Below, piece by piece: positions 14,617-24,500 of a DNA stretch of 30,676 nucleotides (positions are counted from its first letter, which is position 1; every line of letters starts with the position of its first letter). The position numbers and the translations under genes were made by a program. The notes under the pieces are model-generated. The model had not been told where the DNA came from. It was given only the letters and a program-made list of their open reading frames with translations, and ran no database searches. Source of the stretch: Roseburia sp. CAG:303 (GTDB taxonomy: Bacteria > Bacillota > Clostridia > Lachnospirales > Lachnospiraceae); contig FR900094.1 of NCBI GenBank assembly GCA_000437755.1, forward strand, positions 1 through 30,676, read 5' to 3'.

Positions 14617-15567
14617 TTACACGGTTGTTTTTCTGATATTTACCTCAAACAGACGGTTATAGCCCAGCCAGTCACCGCCATCTGCCGGAGTCGTACCCTT
14701 TAAGATTTCTTTCATTGTTTCGAGTTTTGCATCGGTATTATCCGCCATATTCAGTGCAACAGCCTCTATCAGGGACGGCTTCTTCGGTGAACCGTATTCC
14801 AGTTCGCCGTGATGTGCAAGGATACAATGCTTCAACTGTGCAAGCAGACGATCCGGAAATCCCTCTATCTTCGATGCAGCTACGGAGATCTGTTCACTTC
14901 CGATGACAATATGTCCCAACAGATTTCCGTCATCGGTATAATCATTTACAGGGAACGGTGCTATCTCCTGTATCTTTCCGATATCATGAAAAATAGCCGC
15001 CGTAATCAGCAAATCTCTGTTAATACATTCGTAATTTGCTGCATAATAATCACATAATTTTGTAACAGAAAGGGTATGCTCCAGTAATCCGCCGATAAAT
15101 CCGTGATGGACACTTTTTGCAGCCGAATGGACTTTAAATTTTGCGATAAAATCTGCATCCTGCACGAAGAACATTTCCAGAAGCTTCTTTAAATATGGAT
15201 TGGAAACGGACGCAATATAACCCAGCAAATCATTGTACATCTGATCCAGATCTTTGTCGCTTACCGGAAGATATTCCTTCGGATCATATTCACCCTCTGC
15301 GACTTTTCTGGCACGCTTGATATTCAATTGCAGACCGCCGTTGAAGGTAATAACATCGCCCACGACATCCACATAATCCAGGGCATCGAAATCATCGATA
15401 CCGAGGGAATTGGGATCCCAGATTTTTGCATCGATTGTTCCCGTCTTATCCTGCAGAATAACCGAATCATATGGCTTTCCGTTTTTTGTAACTGCAGAAG
15501 TCTTTGATTTGCATAAGTAAATATCGCCTACTTTTTCTCCGTCCCTGAACGTCTCAATATATTTCAT
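14617..15567 (-). CDS. yhaM: 3'-5' exoribonuclease, YhaM family
   Basis: A 316-residue exonuclease of the YhaM type. Residues 1-95 form an OB-fold nucleic acid binding domain (V-I-L-Q-D-K-T-G-T-I-D-A-K-I-W). Residues about 150-290 form the HD phosphohydrolase domain: SVHHGFIGGLLEHTLSV (152-168) and FHDIGKI (193-199) supply the metal ligands, followed by H-I-V-I-G and I-L-A-H-H-G. Length fits the family. GGAGAAAGG precedes the ATG. It begins two bases after the stop of the HtrA-like gene, so both are in one operon. Cytoplasmic RNA and DNA 3'-end trimming is the known role. Confidence 0.9.
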   Translation of the reverse strand: MKYIETFRDGEKVGDIYLCKSKTSAVTKNGKPYDSVILQDKTGTIDAKIWDPNSLGIDDFDALDYVDVVGDVITFNGGLQLNIKRARKVAEGEYDPKEYLPVSDKDLDQMYNDLLGYIASVSNPYLKKLLEMFFVQDADFIAKFKVHSAAKSVHHGFIGGLLEHTLSVTKLCDYYAANYECINRDLLITAAIFHDIGKIQEIAPFPVNDYTDDGNLLGHIVIGSEQISVAASKIEGFPDRLLAQLKHCILAHHGELEYGSPKKPSLIEAVALNMADNTDAKLETMKEILKGTTPADGGDWLGYNRLFEVNIRKTTV

Positions 15568-15569
15568 AA

Positions 15570-16730
15570 TTAATTCCTTTCTCCTATTACCAGATTTATC
15601 TGCATTTTTTTATAAGTATCGCCTATTTTACGTTTCAGTACAATCTCTATACTGTCGCCCGGATTGCGACTGTTCACTGCTTCTCTTACGTCCGGCATAT
15701 TTTCAATATCTTCCGTACCTATTTTCATGATAATATCACCTGCCATGATTCCCGCCTGATATGCCGTGGATTTATTATCCACTTCCGTAATGTATAATCC
15801 TGTCGGTATGTTTTCCCCTATATATCTCTGAATCTCGTAATTCATGCTGACTCCCTTGATTCCCAGATATCCAGGTGTTTCCTGATTCAGAAGCTTTGAC
15901 AGAAGTCCTGTGATATCGCCCAGGGCAACGGCTGATATCGTACTGTTCTTTGGATCTGCATATTTACTAAGCACCATGCCTAACAGGCAGCCGTCCCCAT
16001 CAAAAAGGAAACCATCCTCTACACTGTCCATCACAACATCCGTATAGAATATGCGGAAATACAGGTCATAAATATCATCTGTTTCACTGATATCTGCGAT
16101 TTTTCCGGTATATGCCGGTACAAGTTCGCCAAATGCATTTCCCTCATACACGCAGTCATATCCCCTGCTCATTTTGCCCGCACTGGCTACCTCTGCACAT
16201 ACAATCGCCCCACTCAGCTGTTCGTCAATATCCGATCCGTTAATTTTGATAATGGCAATTCCCAGTTCTTCATCATGGCTCCAGAATTGTGCCTTTGTCA
16301 TTTCCTCGTTCCAGAACTGTACCTGTACTTCATCCTCTCCCCTGATTTTTTCATATGGTACTAAAATATATGCATCATCCACCAGTGCCATGACGACACC
16401 GGTACATAACAACTCATCCTGTGCAGAACCAGCATAAATCATAACGAGCGTTTTATTAATGATTTCTTCGAGCCGCACAACATCACTCTCAATATTAGCA
16501 TCATCCTTGTCTGCAAGTGTCACGCTTACCTTTGTTCCGGATGTGCTCTGTTTCTCCCCATCAAACAGCAGCTCCCTCAGATTATCCCGAAATACAAACA
16601 GAATCACCAGCACTCCGGCACTCAGAAATAACGCAGCTCCCACCAGTGCCAGACATTTCTTTAAAAACGGTCTTAACCTGCTTGGTTTCTTACGAATAAC
16701 TTCTTCTACAAAATCATACTTTTCTTCCAT
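15570..16730 (-). CDS. HtrA-like membrane protein with inactive protease domain and PDZ
   Basis: A 386-residue protein with the layout of S1C (HtrA/DegP) proteases: cytoplasmic N-terminus, one membrane helix (about 27-48), a trypsin-like domain (about 85-275) and a PDZ domain (about 288-383; G-L-Y-I-T-E-V...A-G-I-M-A-G-D-I-I-M-K-I-G). All three catalytic positions look lost. Where a His is expected the sequence is V-P-Y-E-K-I (124-129); the D-L-A-V-L-K-I position reads G-I-A-I-I-K-I (157-163); and G-N-S-G-G-P-L is replaced by V-E-D-G-F-L-F (237-243). It is therefore probably a pseudoprotease acting as a scaffold or sensor at the membrane. Upstream of yhaM in one operon. Confidence 0.8.
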   Translation of the reverse strand: MEEKYDFVEEVIRKKPSRLRPFLKKCLALVGAALFLSAGVLVILFVFRDNLRELLFDGEKQSTSGTKVSVTLADKDDANIESDVVRLEEIINKTLVMIYAGSAQDELLCTGVVMALVDDAYILVPYEKIRGEDEVQVQFWNEEMTKAQFWSHDEELGIAIIKINGSDIDEQLSGAIVCAEVASAGKMSRGYDCVYEGNAFGELVPAYTGKIADISETDDIYDLYFRIFYTDVVMDSVEDGFLFDGDGCLLGMVLSKYADPKNSTISAVALGDITGLLSKLLNQETPGYLGIKGVSMNYEIQRYIGENIPTGLYITEVDNKSTAYQAGIMAGDIIMKIGTEDIENMPDVREAVNSRNPGDSIEIVLKRKIGDTYKKMQINLVIGERN

Positions 16731-16895
16731 ATAATCCTCTTTATAGTTATAGTAATTACCTGTTTAGTGTAGCGGACAAATATGAATAATCTATGTCGAT
16801 TCAGGTAAACATGTTATGATTTAGACAAGTTGGACTATTTTATCTACCGATTTCAAATTGACTGTAAATTCTGCCATTAGTTTGTGAAAAAGTAT

Positions 16896-16924
16896 TTGCC
16901 CGAAACTCTTTCTTATGTTAAACT
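16896..16924 (+). promoter_or_regulatory. Promoter of mutS2
   Basis: TTGCCC (16896-16901), 17-base spacer, TAAACT (16919-16924), about 38 bases before the mutS2 start codon. The remaining part of the 232-base divergent gap (16731-16962) must also hold the promoter of the HtrA-like gene, which I could not place with confidence. Confidence 0.5.
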
Positions 16925-16962
16925 GTAAGTATTAAATCTTATGATTGAGATGGAGTTTTAAT

Positions 16963-19344
16963 ATGAATCAGAAAGTTTTTAAGACATTAGAATATACAAA
17001 GATCCGAACCATACTGGCTGACAAAGCCTCTTCTCCCGGGGGAAAAAGGCTTTGCCAGGAACTGACACCGTTTGACAGCCTTTCTGCTTTGCAAAAAGCA
17101 CTGAAGGAAACCTCGGACGCATTGTCCAGACTATGGCATGGCGGTTCTCTGTCATTCTCCGGCGTACATGATATCACCGCTTCCATCAAACGTCTGGAAG
17201 TCGGAAGTACCCTGTCGCAGTCAGAACTATTGGAAGTAAGCCGGCTTCTTGACACGGCACTGCGGGTAAAAGGTTTCGGAAGAACTGAGCAGGATGAGGA
17301 CCGCGAAGATTCCCTTACTGAGTATTTTCAGGGAATTGAACCTCTTTCCCCGGTAAATAATGAACTGAAACGTTGTATTGTATCCGAAGAAGAGCTGGCA
17401 GACGATGCCAGCAGCACATTACATTCTATCCGCCGGACGATACGCAATACCAACGATAAGATTCGTTCCCAGCTTAATTCCATGGTAAATTCCCAGAATA
17501 TGAGAACAAATCTCCAGGACTTTGTAATTACCATGCGAAACGGCAGGTATTGTCTTCCGGTTAAAGCTGACTGTAAGGGCAATGTCCCTGGTATGGTGCA
17601 TGACCAGTCATCCACCGGTTCTACCCTTTTCGTAGAACCCATGTCCGTAGTTCAGATGAATAATGAACTCCGGGAACTGGCAGGAAAAGAAAAAGAAGAG
17701 ATTGAAAGAATTCTTGCAGAACTGAGTGCTTTGGTCGGCGAAAAGACGGAAGAACTCACATATAATCTCCAGATTCTTACGCATCTCGACTTTATTTTCG
17801 CAAAAGCAGCCCTTTCCAAAGATATGAAAGGCTGTGAACCTGTGTTTAATGACAGAGGAATTATTAAGATAAAATGCGGCAGACATCCATTATTAGATGC
17901 CAAAAAAGTCGTTCCGATCGATATCCACCTCGGCGATACGTTTGACCAGCTGATTGTAACCGGTCCGAATACGGGCGGTAAAACGGTTTCTTTAAAGACG
18001 GTCGGATTATTTGAACTGATGGGATTATCTGGTCTGCATATTCCTGCAGATGAAGGATCGGAACTGGCATTATTTACAGAGATTTTTGCCGATATTGGGG
18101 ACGAACAGAGTATTGAGCAGAGCCTTAGTACATTTTCTTCCCATATGACAAACATTATCCGGATTCTGGAAAAAGCAGATGACAAAGCACTGGTATTATT
18201 TGATGAAATCTGTGCCGGAACGGATCCTGTAGAAGGTGCGGCACTTGCCATCAGTATCCTGACTTTCCTGCATAACATGAAAGTACGCACCATGACGACC
18301 ACGCATTACAGCGAGCTGAAATTATTCGCGCTGTCCACGGACGGCATTGAGAATGCCTGCTGTGAATTTTCCGTGGAAACCCTGAGTCCTACCTACCGTC
18401 TGCTGATCGGTATTCCGGGAAAGAGTAATGCATTTGCAATTTCTGCAAAGCTGGGACTTCCAGGTTATCTGATTGAAGATGCAAAAAAGCGCATTGATTC
18501 CGATAATGAAGCATTTGAAGATATCCTGACCGATCTGGAACAGAGTAAGGTTAAGATTCAGCAGGAAGAAGCTGAGATTACCCGCAATCGTGCTGAAATC
18601 GCGGCTTTGAAGTCGGAACTTGAGAGTAAAACGGAACGTCTTCAGAATCAGCGTGAACAGATTTTAAGGGAAGCAAATGAAGAAGCTGCCCGGATTCTGT
18701 CGGATGCCAAAGATTTTGCGGATGAGACAATCAAGAAGATTAATAAACTTTCGAAAGGTGCTAATATTAATCATAAAGATCTTGAGAATGAACGTCATAA
18801 GGTTCGTAACAAGATGAATGAAGCCCAGAGCAAACTGGCACTGAAAAACACGAAGAAGCAGGCAAAGAAGTATACGGCGAAGGATTTCAAACCGGGTGAC
18901 AGTGTAAAGGTATTAAGCCTGAATCTGAAGGGCACTATATGCGGAACACCGAATGCCAAAGGCGATGTCTCCGTACAGATGGGTATTCTGCGATCCGTCG
19001 TAAATATCCGCGATCTGGAGCCGGTGGATGAACCGGTTATCACGGCACCAAATATGCAGCGATTAAGTTCGGGCAAGATTAAGATGTCGAAGACCGCGAC
19101 TATATCGACCGAAATTAATCTGATTGGAAAGACAACGGATGAAGCGATTCCGCTTCTGGACAAATATCTTGATGATGCATATCTCGCACATCTTCCGAGT
19201 GTGCGTGTCGTCCACGGACGGGGAACGGGTGCATTGCGTACTGCCGTTCATAAGTACCTGAAACGTCTGAAATATGTGGATTCCTTCCGTCTGGGAGAAT
19301 ACGGCGAGGGAGATTCCGGAGTAACCATAGTAAATTTTAAATAA
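16963..19344 (+). CDS. mutS2: MutS2 ATPase with Smr domain
   Basis: A 793-residue MutS2. The core and coiled-coil lever occupy about 1-300; the ATPase has Walker A GPNTGGKT (near 333-340), Walker B LVLFDEICAGTDP (near 407-419) and a long coiled coil (about 510-630). The C-terminal Smr domain (about 715-793) keeps H-G-R-G-T-G-A-L-R but its first motif is I-N-L-I-G instead of L-D-L-H-G. In Bacillus MutS2 (RqcU) binds collided ribosomes and assists rescue; other roles in recombination control are reported. GGAG precedes the ATG at 16963, preferred to one 18 bases earlier. The response regulator follows after 30 bases. Confidence 0.95.
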   Translation: MNQKVFKTLEYTKIRTILADKASSPGGKRLCQELTPFDSLSALQKALKETSDALSRLWHGGSLSFSGVHDITASIKRLEVGSTLSQSELLEVSRLLDTALRVKGFGRTEQDEDREDSLTEYFQGIEPLSPVNNELKRCIVSEEELADDASSTLHSIRRTIRNTNDKIRSQLNSMVNSQNMRTNLQDFVITMRNGRYCLPVKADCKGNVPGMVHDQSSTGSTLFVEPMSVVQMNNELRELAGKEKEEIERILAELSALVGEKTEELTYNLQILTHLDFIFAKAALSKDMKGCEPVFNDRGIIKIKCGRHPLLDAKKVVPIDIHLGDTFDQLIVTGPNTGGKTVSLKTVGLFELMGLSGLHIPADEGSELALFTEIFADIGDEQSIEQSLSTFSSHMTNIIRILEKADDKALVLFDEICAGTDPVEGAALAISILTFLHNMKVRTMTTTHYSELKLFALSTDGIENACCEFSVETLSPTYRLLIGIPGKSNAFAISAKLGLPGYLIEDAKKRIDSDNEAFEDILTDLEQSKVKIQQEEAEITRNRAEIAALKSELESKTERLQNQREQILREANEEAARILSDAKDFADETIKKINKLSKGANINHKDLENERHKVRNKMNEAQSKLALKNTKKQAKKYTAKDFKPGDSVKVLSLNLKGTICGTPNAKGDVSVQMGILRSVVNIRDLEPVDEPVITAPNMQRLSSGKIKMSKTATISTEINLIGKTTDEAIPLLDKYLDDAYLAHLPSVRVVHGRGTGALRTAVHKYLKRLKYVDSFRLGEYGEGDSGVTIVNFK

Positions 19345-19374
19345 TTATTTTAAGTAATATTGAGGAGGACGAAA

Positions 19375-20076
19375 ATGGCCAGTAAACAAAAAATTTTGAT
19401 TGTAGATGATGATACAAATATTTCTGAATTAATTGCATTATACCTGACAAAGGAATGTTTTGAAACTATGTGCGTCGAGGATGGGGAAGCAGCTTTAAAA
19501 GCCTGCGTAAGTTTTAAACCGGATCTGATTCTTCTGGATCTCATGCTTCCGGGCATGGACGGCTATCAGGTGTGCCGTGAAGTCAGAAAGACATCTTCTA
19601 CCCCGATTATCATGCTTTCCGCTAAAGGTGAAGTATTTGATAAGGTACTCGGTCTGGAACTTGGTGCGGATGATTATATGATCAAACCATTTGATTCAAA
19701 GGAGCTGGTTGCCCGTGTGAAAGCAGTATTAAGACGTACCACGGCAATACCTGCCAAATCCGACATACCGGAAGTAAATATTATCTCGTATCCAGATCTG
19801 GAAATTAATATGAACAATTATTCTGTAAATTATATGGGGAAAAAGGTGGATATGCCGCCGAAAGAAATTGAACTGCTGCATTTTCTTGCTGCATCCCCGA
19901 ACCAGGTATTTACCCGTGAACAGCTTCTGGATCATATCTGGGGATATGAATATGCTGGCGATACCCGTACCGTCGATGTCCATATCAAACGTATCCGTGA
20001 GAAAATCAAAGACAATAAGGCCTGGTCACTTTCCACTGTATGGGGCATTGGTTATAAATTTGAACTCAAGAAATAA
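19375..20076 (+). CDS. OmpR-family response regulator
   Basis: A 233-residue regulator. The receiver domain (1-120) has the acidic pocket Asp11-Asp13, phospho-acceptor Asp55 in LILLDLMLPG, Ser82 and Lys104 in M-I-K-P-F. The winged helix (about 135-233) shows E-L-L-H-F-L-A-A-S-P-N-Q-V-F-T-R-E-Q-L-L and T-V-D-V-H-I-K-R-I-R-E-K. AGGAGG lies seven bases before the ATG at 19375. It follows mutS2 closely and is followed after 14 bases by its kinase. The stimulus and targets cannot be read from the sequence. Confidence 0.93.
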   Translation: MASKQKILIVDDDTNISELIALYLTKECFETMCVEDGEAALKACVSFKPDLILLDLMLPGMDGYQVCREVRKTSSTPIIMLSAKGEVFDKVLGLELGADDYMIKPFDSKELVARVKAVLRRTTAIPAKSDIPEVNIISYPDLEINMNNYSVNYMGKKVDMPPKEIELLHFLAASPNQVFTREQLLDHIWGYEYAGDTRTVDVHIKRIREKIKDNKAWSLSTVWGIGYKFELKK

Positions 20077-20090
20077 CTGAGAGGCATATC

Positions 20091-21503
20091 ATGAAACACA
20101 GTATTTATAACAAAATATTAATCGGCTATATTATTTTTGCCGCCCTCTCACTAATCTCCATCAACACCTTTATCTCGTCAAAGGTAATGGATACGGAAAC
20201 CAGGCGGCAGGCCTCGGAGCTTTACAACCAGGCAAATGCCGCAAGTACATATTACAGCAATAATTATTATAATGTATATGACTCTTTCCAGCACGACTAT
20301 GAAAGGGATGTAAATGTATCGTTTACCCCACAGGATACGAATATATGGATTGTAGGAATGTCAAATGACATCCTGTATTCTTCCACCCCTGACAGTGATC
20401 CTGAAGTACTTCCGGATCTTTCCGAATATTTTACGGACACCTATTATGTGGTGGGAACTTTCAATGGGATTACAAAGGAAGAACTGCTGACGGTTTATTC
20501 GCCGATTGTGAATAATTATCAGTATTATGGATATGTGGTCATGAATAAATCCATGTCCGCAGTGGAAAACAGGCACATACAGATTATGAATATGATTAAT
20601 ATTTCATTTATTATCATATTTGCATTTTCCATGATTGTGCTTGTAATCTTCTCCATCTTTGTATACAAGCCATTAACAGATATTATGAATGCGACGAAGG
20701 AATATGCGAAGGGTAATTATGATTATGAAGATCTTAAGATTCATTCTCATGATGAACTCCGCAGCCTTGCAGATTCCCTGACCTTTATGTCAGGAGCATT
20801 CAAGAATCTCTACAGTGGTCAGAAGAAGTTTATTGCAAATATTTCGCATGATTTCCGCTCGCCGCTTACCTCGATTAAAGGTTATGTGGAAGCAATGTTA
20901 GACGGTACAATTCCTGTTGAGATGCAGGAAAAATATCTGAAAATCGTAATTTCGGAAACAGAACGACTTACAAAACTGACAGGAAGCCTGCTTACCCTGA
21001 ATACCTTTGATGCAAACGGCATTATGATCGAATTATCTGATTTTGATATTGTGCCGGTCATCAAGGATACGATGGCATCTTTTGAGGGCCAGTGCAATGC
21101 GAAAAGCATTAAAATCAAGCTTTCCCACGAGGATAAGGATTACATGGTCAGTGCAGATAAAATGCGTATCCAGCAGGTTATTTACAACCTGATCGACAAT
21201 GCAATCAAATTCAGTCCGACCAATGCAGATATCGAAGTAGATGTCTCCGATAAAAATGATAAGGTATTTGTTTCGGTCAAAGATTACGGCATCGGTATTT
21301 CTCCGGAAAACCAGACAAAGATCTGGGATCGTTTCTACAAAGCAGACGACTCGCGCGGCAAGGATAAGAAAGGAACAGGACTTGGTCTTGCCATCGTAAA
21401 AGAAATCATCAATGCACATAATGAAAACATCAATGTCGTCAGCACCGAGGGAGTCGGAACGCAGTTTACATTCAGTCTTGAAAAAGCAAAAGAAGCACAT
21501 TAA
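20091..21503 (+). CDS. Sensor histidine kinase
   Basis: A 470-residue membrane kinase paired with the preceding regulator. TM1 is about 8-28 and TM2 about 168-194, enclosing a 140-residue extracellular sensor domain rich in Tyr and Asn. A HAMP domain (about 190-243) follows, then HisKA with the phospho-His in NISHDFRSPLTSIKG (His near 253), and the ATPase with N-box NLIDNAIKFS, D-Y-G-I-G-I and G-T-G-L-G-L-A-I-V. Complete. GAGAGG precedes the ATG. A strong terminator follows the stop. Confidence 0.93.
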   Translation: MKHSIYNKILIGYIIFAALSLISINTFISSKVMDTETRRQASELYNQANAASTYYSNNYYNVYDSFQHDYERDVNVSFTPQDTNIWIVGMSNDILYSSTPDSDPEVLPDLSEYFTDTYYVVGTFNGITKEELLTVYSPIVNNYQYYGYVVMNKSMSAVENRHIQIMNMINISFIIIFAFSMIVLVIFSIFVYKPLTDIMNATKEYAKGNYDYEDLKIHSHDELRSLADSLTFMSGAFKNLYSGQKKFIANISHDFRSPLTSIKGYVEAMLDGTIPVEMQEKYLKIVISETERLTKLTGSLLTLNTFDANGIMIELSDFDIVPVIKDTMASFEGQCNAKSIKIKLSHEDKDYMVSADKMRIQQVIYNLIDNAIKFSPTNADIEVDVSDKNDKVFVSVKDYGIGISPENQTKIWDRFYKADDSRGKDKKGTGLGLAIVKEIINAHNENINVVSTEGVGTQFTFSLEKAKEAH

Positions 21504-21514
21504 AAAATACATTC

Positions 21515-21557
21515 AAAAAGCACATTCTCCGGTCTTTAACCTTTGAATGTGCTTTTT
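21515..21557. terminator. Bidirectional terminator
   Basis: A perfect 13-bp stem, AAAAAGCACATTC (21515-21527) with GAATGTGCTTTTT (21545-21557), 17-base loop. The flanking A and T runs let it work in both directions, ending the kinase transcript and the convergent flavoprotein operon. Confidence 0.85.
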
Positions 21558-21583
21558 GCTGTCAGGATAAAATGCTGAAAAAC

Positions 21584-24500
21584 TTATTTCTTTCCTGTCT
21601 TTTTCTGTACTTTCTTTCTTGCCTTTGCACTGAATACCGCACTTCCTGTCATAAGAGCCGTTACCATGCCAAATGCGAATACCCATGGATTTGCAAAATC
21701 ACCTGTTTTTACATTTCCATCCGCAGTCTTATTTTCACCTGCTGCAGTTGTTTCTTCTGTATTTTTCGCTGTTGTTTCTGCGTTCTTTACATCGTTCTTC
21801 TTTTCTGTACTCTGTACTTCTTCTTTCTTTTCCGCTGCAGTTGTTTCTTCTGCATTTACAACATCGTTCTTCTTCTCTGTCTCTTTGTCAGTAGAAGGAT
21901 TTTCTGTGGATGGCTTCTCTTCTGATGGTTTCTCCGGATCCGGATTTTCCGGTACATCCAAGGTTTCATCTGCTTCGATCTTTCCATCTTTTATCGTAAT
22001 ATCAGAAACAATATCGTTTGCAAAGCCGTTTGCAGCAACGGTAATGGTATAAGTTCCATTCTGTGCAAATACTGCTTCTCCTCTGGATTCTGCTGCCAGA
22101 TCAAGGCTTCCGTCCTCTTTAATCAGTGTTAATGCACCTTTTCCGCTTGTTTTATATGTCTTTTCCGTATCACCTGATTTTACGGTTACAGATGCAATAT
22201 TGCTGATATAATTTGCAAATTCTTCTTCTGTTACATCTTTTGCCGCTTCTAATCCGGTATGATCTTTTCTGATTACTGCCACATTCTGATCGGTTATCAG
22301 TGTAAAAGTAACTGTCTTGTCCGCATATTTTCCGGATGCATCCCGGATGACCAGTGTGTATGCACCTGCATATGCATTTTTGTAGGTAATTACATTGCCT
22401 GATACGGTAAATTCAGATGCTGCCCTTGCGGAAGTATTGGCAACCTCATCTCCTGCTGCATTTCTGATAATGTAAACGGCATCGAAATCATCCGGTAATG
22501 ATGTCTTTGTTGTTCCGTCTTTTTCTGTAAATGAAAGACTTACACTTCCATCTCCGCTTGTTCCGTTTGTTACTGCTGCATCGACTGCTGCTTTATATGG
22601 AACTGCCAGTGCTGTTTCCTGTGCGGTTGTGTCCACGGAATAGATTCCATTTGCACAGATATAAGTTACTTTTGTAATGGTCTGGCCCTGCATATCCTGA
22701 TATGCCCGGTAGGAAAGTGGATTGCCCTTTACTTCTGTTGTTCTGTCGCCGACGGACCATGCCAGTTCCCCAATCTTTTTCCAGATATTTTCCAGATGAC
22801 GCATACCATATATGCTTTCATCTCCGGACTGGTTTGCGGTAGTTACGAGTACACCATATACTGTTCCTGCTTCGCTTAAATCGAGTCCGTCTGCATTGAG
22901 CTGGATATCGCCCCATTTGCTGTCCGCATTGAGGGTATAGGTCACTCCTTTGAGCATTTCTTCTGTTCCCTGTAAAGCGGAATAGCTGCCATCGGCATTG
23001 AGAATCTTGTATACAGAAGGGGTTGTTCCCTCTGTTACGGTAAATCCATCTGCTTCTGTGAGTGTTTCATTTACAGATTTTAATACGGCCACCGGGAAGG
23101 TAACACCAAGGATTTTTCCTCCGACAGCACCTTCTGTTGTATCTGCTTCGTAGTAAGTTCCATCAAAGCTCTTCCATTTCTTATCGGTTGCAGAAGTTAC
23201 GGCATCGATCTGGTCTGCCTTTTCACTGCCCGCTTCTGCTTCGTAGAATTTTGCATATGGAATATTCATTGTACCATATACATAATCTGCTGCGAGTGCT
23301 TCGATGGCATCATTCAGATGTTCGGTTGCCTCGTCCACATTTTCCTGCGTTGTCTTTCCTGTCTGACCAGCTTTCTCAAGTTCGTCCCTGGCTTCTGCAA
23401 GTTCTGCCTGCATATCATCCCATCCGGCTGTATAATCGGTTTCAACAAGGCTTTCTGCCTTCCCAATGGCTGCTTCCAGAGCTTCTGTACTGCTTACTGC
23501 ATGAGCCATATGAATATCGGACTCTGCCACGTTCACAGGAATCACAGTATCGGCATAACCCAGTGCACATATGGTCACGGTCCAGTTTCCACTTCCATCG
23601 TATCCTTCCGGAAGTGTACATCTCTTAGATTCTGTAAGGCCAAGCTGGATACCCATGGATTTATGCATCCAGTTATCTGCGGCAAATTTTGTTCCATATA
23701 CGGCAAGAGGTGTACCTGTGGTATCATTTTCCCCATAGTATTTCCAGATAACGGACTGCATATTTGCACCGAGATCGCCGTAGTTTCCGGTCAGATCCAC
23801 ACGGATAAAATCGCCGTAGGAACTGCTGTCTTTTACTTCTACGCCAAGCGTGCTGATATCCGCTGTCTTTAATTCGCTGTCTTTGATACCGGAATCCGTT
23901 CCTGTCTGTCTTTCCCCAAAGGAAAATGTTCCATCACTGTTCTTTACGGCTTCTTTTAAACCGTTGGTATCCGCTGTTACTTCTGCGGTTTCAGAATAGG
24001 CTGAAAGATTCACTTCACTAAATCCGCCAAACAGTGTTTCACCGTTCTCCACTACTTTATACTGATTCTTAAATTCTTCATAGTCACTTGTCTTTACAGC
24101 CACCGGAATATATTTAAAACCGGTAACCTCATATCCTGCCATGGTTTTTGTTTCTTCACCAATGGTAATTGTACCTCTGTCAAATCCTACTGTAGTGCCG
24201 TCTGTAAGGATAATGGTATTCTTACCGTCCCAGCCTGCTGCTTCATAAACATTTCCTTCCGTGTCATAAATCACTACGGCACTCTGGAAGCTTCCTCTGT
24301 GAAGTCCATGGTTTGTGGTTGCACGAGTAACCGCATCAAACGCACCTTTGTCGTACTCGCCTCTGGTATCGGTTTCATCGGAACTTTCCGCGGAATCTCC
24401 ATTCTGTACCGGTTCTGCAGCATAATACTCGTCGTAAGTCAGTTCTGCATATACATAGGTATATTCATCCTCTTCTTCCGCCTTCGGAGCTTCTGCCATC

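Noticed and set aside
17652..18302. Minus-strand frame of 216 codons inside mutS2
   Set aside because: Antisense shadow; mutS2 motifs are intact on the plus strand.
21584..21720. LPxTG sortase signal at the end of the 1114-residue protein
   Set aside because: The sequence before the hydrophobic helix is V-K-T-G-D-F, not LPxTG; anchoring is likely but the sortase class cannot be assigned.
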